Below are positions 17,960 through 27,501 of a stretch of DNA of 64,000 nt, in pieces. Source of the stretch: Anaerobacillus alkalidiazotrophicus (lineage in GTDB: Bacteria; Bacillota; Bacilli; Bacillales_H; Anaerobacillaceae); contig NZ_MLQS01000007.1 of the NCBI RefSeq assembly GCF_001866055.1, positions 65,355-129,354 of the forward strand. The letters are read 5' to 3'. Made by a program: the position numbers and the translations under genes. How positions within the stretch are numbered: position 1 is the stretch's first letter; every line of letters begins with the position of its first letter. The notes below the pieces were generated by a model. That model worked only from the letters and a program-made list of their open reading frames with translations. It ran no database searches and was not told where the DNA came from.

Positions 17960-19399
17960 ATGGGTACATTTTTATTTGCAATCTTCTTATTAATTATCGG
18001 ATATCTTTTTTATTCAAAATTTGTTGAAAAGATTTTTGGTATAAATGATAAAACTCCTACCCCTGCTTATTCACAGACAGACGGTTTAGATTATGTTCCA
18101 ATGAGTTGGTGGAAAGGGAGTTTAATTCAACTATTAAATATAGCAGGTTTAGGGCCGATTTTTGGTGCTGTTATGGGAGCATTGTATGGTCCAATTGCAT
18201 TTATATGGATTGTTATTGGCTGTATCTTTGCAGGTGCTGTTCATGATTATTTTTCAGGGATGATCTCACTACGCCATAACGGAGAGCAGTATCCAAACAT
18301 TGTCGGTCGTTATTTAGGAAATACTGTACGCTTTTTTATTAATGTTGTTTCGATTATTTTAATGGTTTTAGTTGCAGCAGCTTTTATTGCAGGTCCTGCT
18401 CAATTAATTTCACAATTAACACCACTTAGTTTTATAGCAGCAATCGCACTGATTTTTGGATACTTTTTAATAGCGGCTGTATTACCTGTTAATAAAATTA
18501 TCGGGAGAATTTATCCTATCTTTGGTGGAATCCTAATTTTTATGGCAATAGCCATTGGGGTAGCTTTACTTTTTACTGATAAGCAAATTCCTAACTTGAC
18601 TTTAACCAGCTTTCATCCAAACGAATTGCCAATTTGGCCTTTATTAATGGTTACCATTTCTTGTGGAGCTATTTCTGGGTTTCATAGTACCCAAAGTCCA
18701 ATCATCGCTCGTACACTAAAGAAGGAATCAGACGGTAGAAAAGTGTTTTATGGTGCTATGATTGCTGAAGGTATTATTACCTTAATCTGGGCTGCTGCTG
18801 GAATGACTTTTTTCGGAGGTACTCCAGGTTTACAAGAAGCTTTAGCTGCTGGTGGACCATCAGGTGTTGTTAACGAAATCTCAACTTCTTTACTAGGTAC
18901 ATTAGGTGGCATTTTAGCAATTCTAGGTGTCATTATTTTACCAATTACAACAGGGGACACAGCCTTACGCTCTTCAAGGATGATCTTAGCAGAACTTCTA
19001 GATAAGTTTCTAACAAATATGAGTGGCAAAGCGAAAGTCTTGCTAGTTACAAGTTTAGTAACTGTTCCAACACTATATTTAGCAACAATTGACTACTCGT
19101 TTTTATGGCGTTATGTAGGTTGGACAAACCAAGTGGTCGCAACTGTTATGCTTTGGACAGGTACAATGTACTTATTAAAAAACAGTAAGTTTCACTGGAT
19201 TTCTGGAATACCAGCTCTATTTATGACAAGTGTCGTATGTACGTACATTTTCTACGCTCCAGAAGGCTTTAGTTTAAGTTATCAAATTTCTTTACGTACT
19301 GGCTTAAGTTTAACAGCATTAGTTTTGATTTGGTATGTGAAACAAATCATCGTTCACAAACGTCCACCTTCAAATCATGTAAAATCGAAAGCTTCTTAA
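17960..19399 (+). CDS. CstA-family carbon starvation/peptide transporter
   Basis: Polytopic membrane protein of the CstA family, 479 residues with at least 12 helices. This is shorter than the roughly 600-700 residues of E. coli CstA but typical of the short Bacillus form. Characteristic stretches are NIAGLGPIFGAVMGALYGP, FAGAVHDYFSGM and SGFHSTQSPIIART. CstA proteins take up peptides or pyruvate during carbon limitation; the substrate here is not known. A GGAGGG site precedes the ATG. It ends in a bidirectional terminator shared with speD. Confidence 0.9.
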   Translation: MGTFLFAIFLLIIGYLFYSKFVEKIFGINDKTPTPAYSQTDGLDYVPMSWWKGSLIQLLNIAGLGPIFGAVMGALYGPIAFIWIVIGCIFAGAVHDYFSGMISLRHNGEQYPNIVGRYLGNTVRFFINVVSIILMVLVAAAFIAGPAQLISQLTPLSFIAAIALIFGYFLIAAVLPVNKIIGRIYPIFGGILIFMAIAIGVALLFTDKQIPNLTLTSFHPNELPIWPLLMVTISCGAISGFHSTQSPIIARTLKKESDGRKVFYGAMIAEGIITLIWAAAGMTFFGGTPGLQEALAAGGPSGVVNEISTSLLGTLGGILAILGVIILPITTGDTALRSSRMILAELLDKFLTNMSGKAKVLLVTSLVTVPTLYLATIDYSFLWRYVGWTNQVVATVMLWTGTMYLLKNSKFHWISGIPALFMTSVVCTYIFYAPEGFSLSYQISLRTGLSLTALVLIWYVKQIIVHKRPPSNHVKSKAS

Positions 19400-19442
19400 A
19401 AATTTTCTAACAATAGGTGTTAAGATCTTCTCACCATTGTAA

Positions 19443-19497
19443 ATAAAGCTGAACTTCAATCAGTGGGGGTCTTACTGCCCCTTAAGAGTGAGATAAA
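19443..19497 (+). repeat. Repeat family B, internally deleted copy (B2)
   Basis: Left end ATAAAGCTGAACTTCAATCA joined within GTGGGGGTCTTACTGCCCC to the right end CTTAAGAGTGAGATAAA. The junction lies in the GGGGG shared by both halves, pointing to deletion between repeats. Confidence 0.75.
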
Positions 19498-19539
19498 GTT
19501 TGTACCATACACAAAACAATTATCTAAATAAAATAAAAA

Positions 19540-19570
19540 TAGAGTGCGAAACTAAGCGTTTCGCACTCTA
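19540..19570. terminator. Bidirectional terminator between cstA and speD
   Basis: Perfect 13-bp stem (TAGAGTGCGAAAC and complement), loop TAAGC, with an A-run on the left and a T-run on the right. It serves both converging genes. Confidence 0.9.
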
Positions 19571-19592
19571 TTTTTAAGAGTTCGCTGTACCT

Positions 19593-20405
19593 TTAGCGAT
19601 TAATGATAGTTTTCCCGTAATAAACCTCATCCATTTCAAGCTTTAATTGTTTTGTAATTTCTTCTTGTTCTTCTTTGGTCAATTTATCTTTTTTGTATCC
19701 GAATAGATAGTTGTTTAAATCAAATTTCTTAAGTTTGCATTTTGTATGAAAGATGTTTTCTTGATAAATGTTTACATCAATCATATCATACAACTCTTTT
19801 ACTTCTTCTGGTATATAATTTTGGATTGAGTTTATATCATGGTCAATAAACAACTTGTGTCCATTTATATCTCTTGTAAAACCACGAACTCGATAATCCA
19901 TTGTCATAATATCTGTATCAAATGAATGAATAAGATAATTTAACGCTTTAAGTGGTGATATTTCGCCACATGTTGAAACATCAATATCTGCCCTAAACGT
20001 ACTAATTCCTTCATAAGGATGATATTCTGGATACGTATGAACCGTAATATGGCTTTTGTCTAGGTGAGCAAGAACAGTTTCTGGAAGAGGACCAGGAGAT
20101 TCTTTAAAAAATCCTTGTGGTGCATTATTTACCGGACCTTCAGAAACTAAAATTGTAACACTAGCGCCTTGTGGTTCATAATCTTGTTTGGCGATATTTA
20201 ATACATGAGCACCAATAATACTTGTCACATCTGTTAAAATTTTTGTTAAACGTTCAGCATTGTATTGTTCATCTATATACTCTATGTAAGCTTCTCGCTC
20301 TGCTTTTGTTTTTGTATAGCAAATGTCATACATGTTAAAGCTTAATGACTTTGTAAGATTATTAAACCCATGTAATTGAATTCGTTCTTCTCGTGTAAGC
20401 ATCAT
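19593..20405 (-). CDS. speD: S-adenosylmethionine decarboxylase proenzyme (E. coli type)
   Basis: Pyruvoyl enzyme that decarboxylates AdoMet to supply aminopropyl groups for spermidine. 270 residues, close to the 264 of E. coli SpeD rather than the ~125 of the short Bacillus speH type. Self-cleavage is expected between Lys117 and Ser118 in [13 protein letters not shown], making Ser118 the pyruvoyl group. The conserved [13 protein letters not shown] is present. Two ATGs in tandem follow an AAGGAG site; the second has better spacing. It is a single gene; no spermidine synthase is nearby. Confidence 0.95.
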   Translation of the reverse strand: MMLTREERIQLHGFNNLTKSLSFNMYDICYTKTKAEREAYIEYIDEQYNAERLTKILTDVTSIIGAHVLNIAKQDYEPQGASVTILVSEGPVNNAPQGFFKESPGPLPETVLAHLDKSHITVHTYPEYHPYEGISTFRADIDVSTCGEISPLKALNYLIHSFDTDIMTMDYRVRGFTRDINGHKLFIDHDINSIQNYIPEEVKELYDMIDVNIYQENIFHTKCKLKKFDLNNYLFGYKKDKLTKEEQEEITKQLKLEMDEVYYGKTIINR

Positions 20406-20810
20406 TAATTCTCCTTTTAAACACCTTCAATGTTCCGAAAATACATCCCTTAAAAAAGAGATAATGTATCAAAGATACGTTTAGTATTTTTCACACAATT
20501 ATAAACTACCATAAAGTGAAAATGAAATCTATAAACATTGTACTCTACTTTATTATTTTTTCACTTTTAATATAATAAATGAGTAAGTTTTATCATCATA
20601 TAAATCAAGCTATATGTTAGTTACGAACGCATTAATTCAACTAGACATAGTATTTTGTTGGTTCAAAAATCTATATTATAAAATTAATATTATTATTTTC
20701 TAAAACTTTTCAAATAAAATAACCATTCTTCTATATAAATAGTTATTTTAATTACATTTTTTATTAGAAAAGTTACATTCCTAAAACTACTTTGATCATC
20801 GCTCTCTGAA
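20406..20810. other. Gene-free AT-rich stretch
   Basis: It should hold the speD promoter. An imperfect hairpin with AAAATAAC/GTTATTTT arms near 20718-20752 could terminate the gene that ends at 20811. Nothing else stands out. Confidence 0.4.
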
Positions 20811-21092
20811 TTAATCAATGTGTTGTTTACAATAATCACTAATTATAGATAATTCTTCATCCTCTAATTCAAACTCTAAGAATTTTTCAGTCTCTTTTTC
20901 GTATATATCGTACTGGACTATGCGAGACCCTTTTTCATCTTGTGCATAAATTACTTTTACTCGTAAGCCTAATTCTGAAAATAAATCATCTTCTTCCGGC
21001 ACTTCTACATCTATAAAAAATTCATAACGATCACCACTTAAAATTCCTATTGTATCTTCGACTTTTTCAATCGTATGGCCAATAATATTCAT
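20811..21092 (-). CDS. DUF6509 family protein
   Basis: Small soluble acidic protein of 93 residues. The opening MNIIGHTIEKVEDTIGILSGDRYEF and the C-terminal FELEDEELSIISDYCKQH fit a conserved hypothetical family of Bacillus (DUF6509). No catalytic residues or metal site are evident. It has an AAAGGGCG ribosome site and stands alone. Upstream (21121-21150) is a run of overlapping TATACTATA palindromes that may be part of its promoter. Confidence 0.7.
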   Translation of the reverse strand: MNIIGHTIEKVEDTIGILSGDRYEFFIDVEVPEEDDLFSELGLRVKVIYAQDEKGSRIVQYDIYEKETEKFLEFELEDEELSIISDYCKQHID

Positions 21093-21452
21093 CTTTGTAA
21101 ACGCCCTTTCTATTTCTAACTATATAGTATACTATACTATACTTCGTAGTATTTCATTTACTCGATTATTTAGCAAACTTTTCTTTTTTAGCTTTATTAA
21201 GTTGTTTAAAGATTATTCCGTAAATTTTATACGTTAACAAAATTTTCACTTGAGGTATCATGTAAGATAAACTGCCAAACTCCACCTATTTTTTCAAAAT
21301 TTATGTATAATTTATAGGACGTGTTACTATTTGTTATTAAAAAGAAGTAATAAAACTACAAATAGTAACTATAGAATGTTTTTACACAACCTACATTTAA
21401 TTAATATATCTACTATCACAACAAATATTTTTAGCACTATTAGGGGGGAACT
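21093..21452. other. Divergent promoter region
   Basis: Lies between two divergent genes. It holds overlapping palindromes of the form TATAGTATACTATACTATAC (about 21121-21142) and is otherwise AT-rich. No riboswitch or terminator was recognised. Confidence 0.4.
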
Positions 21453-22019
21453 ATGGGAAACTGGGTTTCAGCAACCGAGAAAAGTAGTTTTTTAAAATGG
21501 TTTTTAAAACATTATCAACTCAAACAGAGAGAAGCACGAATGTTTTTAGAATATCTTTTGAAAAAACACCATATTCTTCAAAACTTATCTTTTACAGATA
21601 AAATTAAATATAATGAAAAGACGGTTGTTATTTCAAGTATACAGGCAGATGAACCTGGTTTTGTCTATTATTCAACTCGTGGCAAATCAGAAAATGTTTC
21701 AGCTGCTCTTAATGATCTAATGAGTAATCCGACTGGTAAGTTGAATATTGTTCTTCACTTTCAGGGGAAGCAATTAAATTATCGTTATTTAAAATTGTTG
21801 GAATCAAAAAGTGATAGTTTAAAAACGTATAGACAGTTCGAACAATATTCTAAAGATGCCGATGCATTAATTAATAAAGTGTTGTTAGAACAAGAAATAA
21901 AATTTATTAAGTTACTTATTGATGAAGCATTGGACAATAGGGATGAAAAAGAATTTAAAAGATTAATTTTAAAATTACAAGATCTAGAAAATGAATTAGC
22001 TTCTAAAAAGAAACCGTAG
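21453..22019 (+). CDS. ypiB: UPF0302 (YpiB) family protein
   Basis: 188 residues, like YpiB of B. subtilis. The N-terminal UPF0302 domain (residues 5-105) begins WVSATEKSSFLKWFLKHYQLKQREA; residues 135-185 form the C-terminal YpiB helical domain, rich in charged residues. The function is unknown. GGGGGG precedes the ATG. In B. subtilis ypiB lies near the menaquinol:cytochrome c genes, but here it stands alone. Confidence 0.88.
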   Translation: MGNWVSATEKSSFLKWFLKHYQLKQREARMFLEYLLKKHHILQNLSFTDKIKYNEKTVVISSIQADEPGFVYYSTRGKSENVSAALNDLMSNPTGKLNIVLHFQGKQLNYRYLKLLESKSDSLKTYRQFEQYSKDADALINKVLLEQEIKFIKLLIDEALDNRDEKEFKRLILKLQDLENELASKKKP

Positions 22020-22043
22020 TAAATTTTCATTTGACTACGGTTT
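22011..22043 (+). terminator. ypiB terminator
   Basis: Perfect 10-bp stem (AAACCGTAGT and complement) that includes the stop codon, 13-base loop, then CTTTTTTT. Confidence 0.85.
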
Positions 22044-22051
22044 CTTTTTTT

Positions 22052-22185
22052 ATCAATCTGATTTGAACTTAAGAGGCATAGACCCCCACCTCTAAGCATA
22101 GCGTAGGTGGGAACTTCCCCATTCAGGTGGAGTTGAGACTCCATCTGAATTTCCGATGTTCTAGCGAAGCTAGAACGAGTTCTCT
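22052..22185 (+). repeat. Repeat family A copy (A3)
   Basis: Full length from ATCAATCTGATTTGAACTTA to GAACGAGTTCTCT, all three hairpins kept. It directly follows the ypiB terminator T-run. Confidence 0.8.
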
Positions 22186-22273
22186 ACTCCTAAATAATAA
22201 TAGTTTGTACATATCTATGATACTTGTCTCATATTCTTAAAGTATCATCTTCACAGGATAGGGGTTTGGAAAA

Positions 22274-23605
22274 ATGAAGTTATTTTATCGAGGAGTTATA
22301 CTTTTAGCGATTGCCGCTTTTTTAGGGGAAAGTCTTGAAGTAATAATAAATATTGTGTTAGCAAGAGAGTTGGGAGAAAAAGGGTTGGGTCTTTATATGT
22401 CAATCCTACCATCGATTATGCTTATTGCCGTACTAGCTAGCATGGAATTACCTATTTCGATTTCAAAGTTTGTCGCAGAAAAAGACAAACAGTATCACCG
22501 AAGTATGCTACGACATGCGCTCGCATTAGCACTACTCATATCATCCCTTATTTTTATCATTGCGATCATGGTTATACCGTACGTTTCTGTCTTTAATCAG
22601 TACCACCCTTTTGTTCGTAAACTTATTTTCATTTTAATCCCACTCATGTCTTTTTCGGCAGTTTTTCGAGGGTATTTTATGGGTTCACACCAAATGGGGA
22701 AAATTGCATTTTCAAATTTTTTAAGAAGATTTGCTCAATTACTTCTACTCGTATTCATTTACCAGTTATTTCAATTTGATCGCGATTTAGCTTTACTGAT
22801 TGCCTTATGTACAATAATCGCAAGCGAATTTCTCGTTTTTGCTTATATGGGTACGATGTTTTTTATCGAAATGAAATCAAAAGAGTTTAAAAAGAAATCA
22901 AAAATAATGGATGGTAGAACAGTTAGAAAAAGCCTCTTATCTGTTTCACTTCCGATGACTGGTGTAAGACTCTTTCATTCTATCACGTTTGCGATAAAAC
23001 CTTTTTTAATAAAAGCTGCACTAGTAAACGCAGGTTTAACCGAGGCGTTAGCAACTGCTCAATTTGGTAAGTTAGCCGGGGTTGCTTTTTCAATAGGTTT
23101 TTTTCCAACTTTCATCGCCCATTCGTTACTAATCGTGCTCATCCCAACAGTAGCCGAGGCTTACGCAAAAAATGATTATGTTAAATTACAACAGTTATTA
23201 GTTAGAGTAATGAAAATAACGATGTTTTACGGTGTTCCATCTGTTTTTATTTTTTACTTTTTTGCCGAACCGTTAACGGGGCTTTTTTTCAAAAATTCTC
23301 CAGCAGTTGTTTACTTACAGATTTTAGTTCCATACTTTTTGTTTCACTATTTTGTTATACCGCTTCAAGCCTATCTAATTGGTTTAGGTTTAGCAAAAGA
23401 TGCTTTAATTCATGCAGTTTGGTCTTCTCTAATTTCATTTGTACTTATGTATTATCTTGGATCAATGGAACATTTACAGATGCACGGTATTATTATAGGT
23501 ATGAATACAGGGATCGTATTACTAACGTTAATGCACTACGTAACTGTTTGTAATGTTATCGGTATTTCTTTAACAATGCGAGGTCCAGCATTTAATAGAG
23601 TATAG
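22274..23605 (+). CDS. Oligosaccharide flippase, YkvU/SpoVB-like
   Basis: Membrane protein of the MOP/MATE-like polysaccharide flippase family, 443 residues with about 12-14 helices. The N-terminus (FLGESLEVIINIVLARELGE) and the conserved ELPISISKFVAEKD stretch match the sporulation-related YkvU and SpoVB proteins. The length fits YkvU (about 445) better than SpoVB (about 520). Such proteins are thought to flip lipid-linked sugars across the membrane during spore wall assembly. It is a single gene with a weak ribosome site. Confidence 0.82.
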   Translation: MKLFYRGVILLAIAAFLGESLEVIINIVLARELGEKGLGLYMSILPSIMLIAVLASMELPISISKFVAEKDKQYHRSMLRHALALALLISSLIFIIAIMVIPYVSVFNQYHPFVRKLIFILIPLMSFSAVFRGYFMGSHQMGKIAFSNFLRRFAQLLLLVFIYQLFQFDRDLALLIALCTIIASEFLVFAYMGTMFFIEMKSKEFKKKSKIMDGRTVRKSLLSVSLPMTGVRLFHSITFAIKPFLIKAALVNAGLTEALATAQFGKLAGVAFSIGFFPTFIAHSLLIVLIPTVAEAYAKNDYVKLQQLLVRVMKITMFYGVPSVFIFYFFAEPLTGLFFKNSPAVVYLQILVPYFLFHYFVIPLQAYLIGLGLAKDALIHAVWSSLISFVLMYYLGSMEHLQMHGIIIGMNTGIVLLTLMHYVTVCNVIGISLTMRGPAFNRV

Positions 23606-23713
23606 CTACTTCAACGGGTAGAAAAACCAATGCTTCCTAAGAGGATAGACAAATTATGTTATAGCCTAAACAATAAAGATAAATAATACAACCTTTACCG
23701 ATCATTTATCTAG

Positions 23714-23965
23714 CTAGAAACTGCACTTACTTATTGAGTTGCTAACGTAAAAAGGATTTTTTTCAAGAACAACTGGTATTTCAGATTCAGGAGCATCAGC
23801 ATAAAGTGTTTTATTTTCCCTAATAATTGTTTCAAAAGTTGGTATATTTTGATTGCTCACTTGTTGGATAAACTCTCTTAAAGCCGAAACCTCAAGCTCC
23901 TTGTACTGCTTGAAAAATATACACTTTTCTATCTTAAGAATTTCATAATCCGCTATTCTCGCCAC
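23714..23965 (-). pseudogene. C-terminal remnant, possibly of a ParA/MinD-type ATPase
   Basis: An 83-codon frame with no ribosome site; the only start is a GTG at 23965, 12 bases from where repeat B3 begins. The stretch IPTFETIIRENKTLYADAPESEIPVVLE resembles the C-terminal part of ParA-like ATPases (FxTxIRxNxxLxEAPxxGxPI). The Walker motifs are absent, and the upstream part appears to be replaced by the repeat. I regard it as a truncated gene. The family assignment is tentative. Confidence 0.4.
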
Positions 23966-23977
23966 TAAGATACTAAA

Positions 23978-24077
23978 TTTGTCCCACTCTTAAAGACCCC
24001 CACCTCAAAACGTAAGAAAATCGGAAAGTTTAGGTGGGGGATGAAGGAAAACCCCCACTGATTGAAGTTCAGCTATA
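23978..24077 (-). repeat. Repeat family B, internally deleted, inverted copy (B3)
   Basis: Reverse orientation. It keeps the left hairpin (CAATCAGTGGGGG) and the right hairpin (CCCCCACCT ... AGGTGGGGG around TTTTCTTACGTTTTG) but lacks the central AATAACTTTTATCAGC stem. Confidence 0.75.
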
Positions 24078-24121
24078 TGCGACTTGTTTTTGGTTATTAT
24101 AAAATTCATTCATCTTCCCCA

Positions 24122-24162
24122 AAAAAGTAAAACAACTAAGTGGCTTAGTTGTTTTACTTTTT
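24122..24162 (-). terminator. Terminator of the polysaccharide deacetylase gene
   Basis: Perfect 19-bp stem (AAAAAGTAAAACAACTAAG and complement) with a 3-base loop TGG. Confidence 0.85.
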
Positions 24163-24167
24163 CTAGT

Positions 24168-25040
24168 TTATTTTTGATATGGAATATTTAATAGTTCTGG
24201 AACAGTCACAAACTCATACCCTTGTTGCTGTAGAGTTGGAATAATTTGGCGAAGCGACTCAATTGTATTTGTTCGATCTGCATCCCAATCCCCACCGTCA
24301 TGCATTAATATAATTGCACCAGGGTGTACGTGGTTTAAAACATTCGCAGCAATTTCTGCTGGTGGCTCCTCTTCCCAATCTAATGAATCAACCGACCATA
24401 CGATGATCGAATAATTTAATTCAGCTAATTTTTCTACTAGCTCATTATATAAAAATCCATATGGAGCACGAAACAATCGTGTTCTATATCCAAGGATTTC
24501 ATTTAGTACATCCTCAGTTCTAGTTACTTCTCTCTCAAGAGTATCTAGATCAGCTTCCTTAACTAAATTTGGATGAAAATAAGTATGATTACCAATAATA
24601 TGGCCTTCTGCAACCATACGCTCGACGATTTCTGGATATGCGACAGCCCTAGATCCCATCACGAAAAATGTGGCTGGTATATTGTATTCCCTTAATACAT
24701 CTAACACTTGTTCACTGAAACGTGGATCAGGTCCATCATCAAACGTTAGTGCTATTCTGTTTTCTGTTGTCGGACCTTGTAATACAACTGTTTCAGGATA
24801 TCTTTGTTGAAGAATAATATTAGAAATCGGTTGCTGTCGGTTTCTTTCTGGATTTTCTGCACCACCACTTAATTCAGGAAAATCATCTTCTTTTTGTTTA
24901 TTACGATCTTTTTTCCACCATAATTGTTGATCCACCTGAGTCGAAACTTCATCATGAGCATAAACGTCAATTAATCCAGAAAATTGAGTTGTTGCTATGG
25001 ATGTCAATATAAAAAACACCTTGATCCAATTCATTTTCAT
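24168..25040 (-). CDS. Polysaccharide deacetylase (NodB domain), secreted
   Basis: Carbohydrate esterase family 4 enzyme, 290 residues. A signal peptide (about 1-28) and a charged linker precede the NodB domain (about 90-285). Active-site motifs: TFDDGPD (motif 1), HTYFHPN (metal-binding H-x3-H), RAPYGF (motif 3), WSVDSLDW (motif 4) and LMHDGG (motif 5), all intact. It should remove acetyl groups from peptidoglycan or chitin-like sugars outside the cell; PdaA/PdaB-type roles in spores are possible. AAGGAG precedes the ATG. It is a single gene with a strong terminator. Confidence 0.92.
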   Translation of the reverse strand: MKMNWIKVFFILTSIATTQFSGLIDVYAHDEVSTQVDQQLWWKKDRNKQKEDDFPELSGGAENPERNRQQPISNIILQQRYPETVVLQGPTTENRIALTFDDGPDPRFSEQVLDVLREYNIPATFFVMGSRAVAYPEIVERMVAEGHIIGNHTYFHPNLVKEADLDTLEREVTRTEDVLNEILGYRTRLFRAPYGFLYNELVEKLAELNYSIIVWSVDSLDWEEEPPAEIAANVLNHVHPGAIILMHDGGDWDADRTNTIESLRQIIPTLQQQGYEFVTVPELLNIPYQK

Positions 25041-25163
25041 TTTTTCAGCTCCTTCATTTTCTCAAATACAAAGTTATTCTTTTCAAGATTAGGAAAAGTA
25101 TGCGAAAAAAATGAATAAAAATGGAACAGGCCTTATCTTAATAATTATCATATCACACCATAA

Positions 25164-25198
25164 AAAAGCACTTTGCAAGCTATTATGCAAGTGCTTTA
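25164..25198 (-). terminator. Terminator at the end of the purine catabolism operon
   Basis: AAAGCACTTTGCA pairs with TGCAAGTGCTTT (one bulge) around an 8-base loop, overlapping the stop of the MobA-like gene. Confidence 0.7.
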
Positions 25199-25804
25199 TA
25201 AGCGAATTTGTCTTGCGAGTTTGTAATCTTCAGGAGTATCGATATCAAAAAAACTTGTAGATGACGTTAAGGGAATAAGAATTTTATTACTAATACTATT
25301 GATTAATTCTTTCCCACCACAATCCCCTTTCACCAAAGTAAGGTCTAATGATTGGAAATGCCCAAATAGAACAGGGTGCCCAGGCTTTTTGTCAAGAACT
25401 GGACGTATAACAAAGGGGTCAGTTGTTTGATTAAGAACAACTAGCGATTTTTGAAAAATTGAAGATACTACGCGACTATCAATGAATGGCTGATCACCTA
25501 AAAAAAACATCACTGCCGAGTTGCTATTTGATAAAGAATGAAAAGCAGTAAGAAAAGAAGTACTCAACCCTTGCTCGTAATGAGGATTGTAAATCCACTC
25601 AATTCTTGAGTCATCTACCGGTATTGAGCTTGTTATTTTCAATGCTTCATAACCAACGATAACTTGAATTTTATAAAATGGATGTACAAGTATGTTTTCG
25701 ATGACATGCTGTAATACTGGTATATCATTTAAAGGGAGTAGTTGTTTTAATGTTCCCATTCTACTAGAACAACCCGCAGCTAATATTGTAGCAACGACGT
25801 TCAT
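25196..25804 (-). CDS. pucB: MobA-like molybdenum cofactor nucleotidyltransferase
   Basis: NTP transferase of the MocA/PucB type, 202 residues. The N-terminal nucleotide-binding motif is ILAAGCSSRMGTLKQLLPL (residues 7-25); FLGDQPF (about 100) and HPVLF (about 150) are further family motifs. It would form the cytosine-dinucleotide molybdopterin used by xanthine dehydrogenase. It is last in the operon, 28 bases after the XdhC gene, matching the pucA-pucB pairing of B. subtilis. The gene name is by function and context. Confidence 0.85.
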   Translation of the reverse strand: MNVVATILAAGCSSRMGTLKQLLPLNDIPVLQHVIENILVHPFYKIQVIVGYEALKITSSIPVDDSRIEWIYNPHYEQGLSTSFLTAFHSLSNSNSAVMFFLGDQPFIDSRVVSSIFQKSLVVLNQTTDPFVIRPVLDKKPGHPVLFGHFQSLDLTLVKGDCGGKELINSISNKILIPLTSSTSFFDIDTPEDYKLARQIRL

Positions 25805-25832
25805 TCAAATCACTTCCCACTTCAATTACTTT

Positions 25833-26885
25833 CTAGTGCTTTCTAAATTGTTGCTTTTTTTGTTTTTTCATTAAGACGCGTTGCTCATTTCTTACTTTTA
25901 TTAATTCTGCAACGATACTAACACTAATTTCTTCTGGACCTTCTGCAAAAATATTAACTCCTACTGGAGAATGAACCCATTCAGGAATATAATGAGGAAA
26001 AACTAGACGTTCGGTTCGTTGTTTTGGACCTAATATCCCAATATATTTCGGCGGTTTTTTTATAAAATAGTTAACTAATTTTTTATCTTTTATAAAACTA
26101 TGTGTCATAATTAATACATAACTATTTCTATCAAAATTTTCATTACCAATCAATCGTTCAGGATGTTCACATATGAAAGAATGCGCATCAGGGAAAACTT
26201 CTCGGTTACATCGACTACTTCTAGGATCAATGATAATTGGTAAAAAATGATACTGCTTCACTAACTTTACTAAAGGCTCTACATCAGGACCAGCACCAAA
26301 AATAAATAATTTGTCGTTTGGCTCATATAATTCAAATATAAATTTTGACTTACCTATCAGTTCGGTAATTATTAATTGATCGTTCCTAAAAAATTCCGTT
26401 AATTTTTCAAGTATATGAACTTGAAGTTTGGGTATTTCGCCAATGGTATGCCCCTCTTCAGTTAAAACGAGATGCATCTGTTGACTTACAGGTTCGAGTA
26501 CCCTAGCACTAGCTACTTTTCTCCCTAGATTTAAATGTTTTAGTATTTGTTTGTTCGTATCATCCCATTGAACTGGTTCTAGATAAACATCAATTTGACC
26601 ATTACAGCCAGCACCCATCCCCCAATCAAGATCATCTTCAGACCGAAGATCATATGTTACTATCATTGGTTTTCTAGTCACCATTACTTCCTTAGCTTTA
26701 TAGGATAAGTCTTCTTCTAAACAGCCCGCACTGATCGTTCCAAATTGTTTTTCATTATCAAAAAACAACATCTTTGCTCCTTCATGTCTGTAGGACGAAC
26801 CTTTGACACGTATAACCGTTGCTTTAATAAATAGTTTTTGCGGATGTTGGCTCAAGATTTCTAACATTTGATATGCTTCTTTCAT
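25833..26885 (-). CDS. pucA: XdhC/CoxI-family maturation factor
   Basis: XdhC-type chaperone, 350 residues, that delivers sulfurated molybdenum cofactor to xanthine dehydrogenase. The N-terminal XdhC/CoxI domain has VIRVKGSSYRHEGAKM and TISAGCLEEDL; the C-terminal Rossmann domain has FIFGAGPDVEPLV (about 210-222) and MTHSFIKDKKL. The ATG at 26885 follows AGGGG; a GTG two codons earlier is also possible. It lies between the FeS subunit gene and the MobA-like gene, as expected for a purine-utilisation operon. Confidence 0.88.
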   Translation of the reverse strand: MKEAYQMLEILSQHPQKLFIKATVIRVKGSSYRHEGAKMLFFDNEKQFGTISAGCLEEDLSYKAKEVMVTRKPMIVTYDLRSEDDLDWGMGAGCNGQIDVYLEPVQWDDTNKQILKHLNLGRKVASARVLEPVSQQMHLVLTEEGHTIGEIPKLQVHILEKLTEFFRNDQLIITELIGKSKFIFELYEPNDKLFIFGAGPDVEPLVKLVKQYHFLPIIIDPRSSRCNREVFPDAHSFICEHPERLIGNENFDRNSYVLIMTHSFIKDKKLVNYFIKKPPKYIGILGPKQRTERLVFPHYIPEWVHSPVGVNIFAEGPEEISVSIVAELIKVRNEQRVLMKKQKKQQFRKH

Positions 26886-26925
26886 ACACACCCCTCGCTA
26901 AGTCTTTACATCTTGTAATGTAAAC

Positions 26926-27432
26926 TTATTCCTTATAATATTCACATATTCTTTCTAAAGAGCGAAGAATTCCACCATAACCTGTACAACGACAGAGATT
27001 ACCTGATAATCCCACTTTTAAATCATCTACAGTTGGGTTGGGACATTCATTTAATACTCCTTTCAAAGAAATGACCATCCCTGGGGTACAGTAGCCACAT
27101 TGAAACCCACCTTCTTCAAGGAAAATTTGTTGGATTTGATCCAATCTACCTTCACTAATCCTCTCAATTGTCTCGATTTTTTTTCCTTCACATTGATATG
27201 CCATAGTTAAACATGAATTATGTGGTTTTCCATTAACGAGCACCATACACGCCCCACATCTACCGATTCCGCATGAAATTTTTGTTCCTGTTTTATTTAA
27301 ATCCTTTCTCAAAACATCGATTAAACGTTTAGAAGGATCTACAGAAAGTGAAACCATTTCACCATTAAGTTCGAATATTAAACACTCACTGACCGTCTCA
27401 TTATTATTCGTTTTTTTGCTTTCTTGCTTCAC
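26926..27432 (-). CDS. pucE: Xanthine dehydrogenase FeS subunit
   Basis: Two-[2Fe-2S] subunit of a molybdenum hydroxylase, 168 residues. The plant-ferredoxin-type cluster ligands are in CGIGRCGAC plus a later Cys (CLTMAY); the second cluster ligands are CGYCTPGM and CRCTGYGG. It passes electrons from the Mo centre to FAD. GTG start with an AGGGGGG site. It is separated from the Mo-subunit gene by 289 bases filled by repeats C3 and B4, so its expression may be partly uncoupled from the upstream genes. Confidence 0.92.
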   Translation of the reverse strand: MKQESKKTNNNETVSECLIFELNGEMVSLSVDPSKRLIDVLRKDLNKTGTKISCGIGRCGACMVLVNGKPHNSCLTMAYQCEGKKIETIERISEGRLDQIQQIFLEEGGFQCGYCTPGMVISLKGVLNECPNPTVDDLKVGLSGNLCRCTGYGGILRSLERICEYYKE

Positions 27433-27501
27433 CTAAATCCCCCCTTTTATCGAAGTATGGTACGTGAAATTTAATTGTTAATTTTTCATACACCAGAATT
27501 T

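Noticed and set aside
21121..21142. TATACTATA palindromes as an operator
   Set aside because: Short AT-only repeats of this kind are common by chance at this base composition; no known operator matches.
24168..25040. Link between the polysaccharide deacetylase and the purine operon
   Set aside because: A terminator-like hairpin at 25164-25198 and 155 bases separate them, so it is a separate unit.
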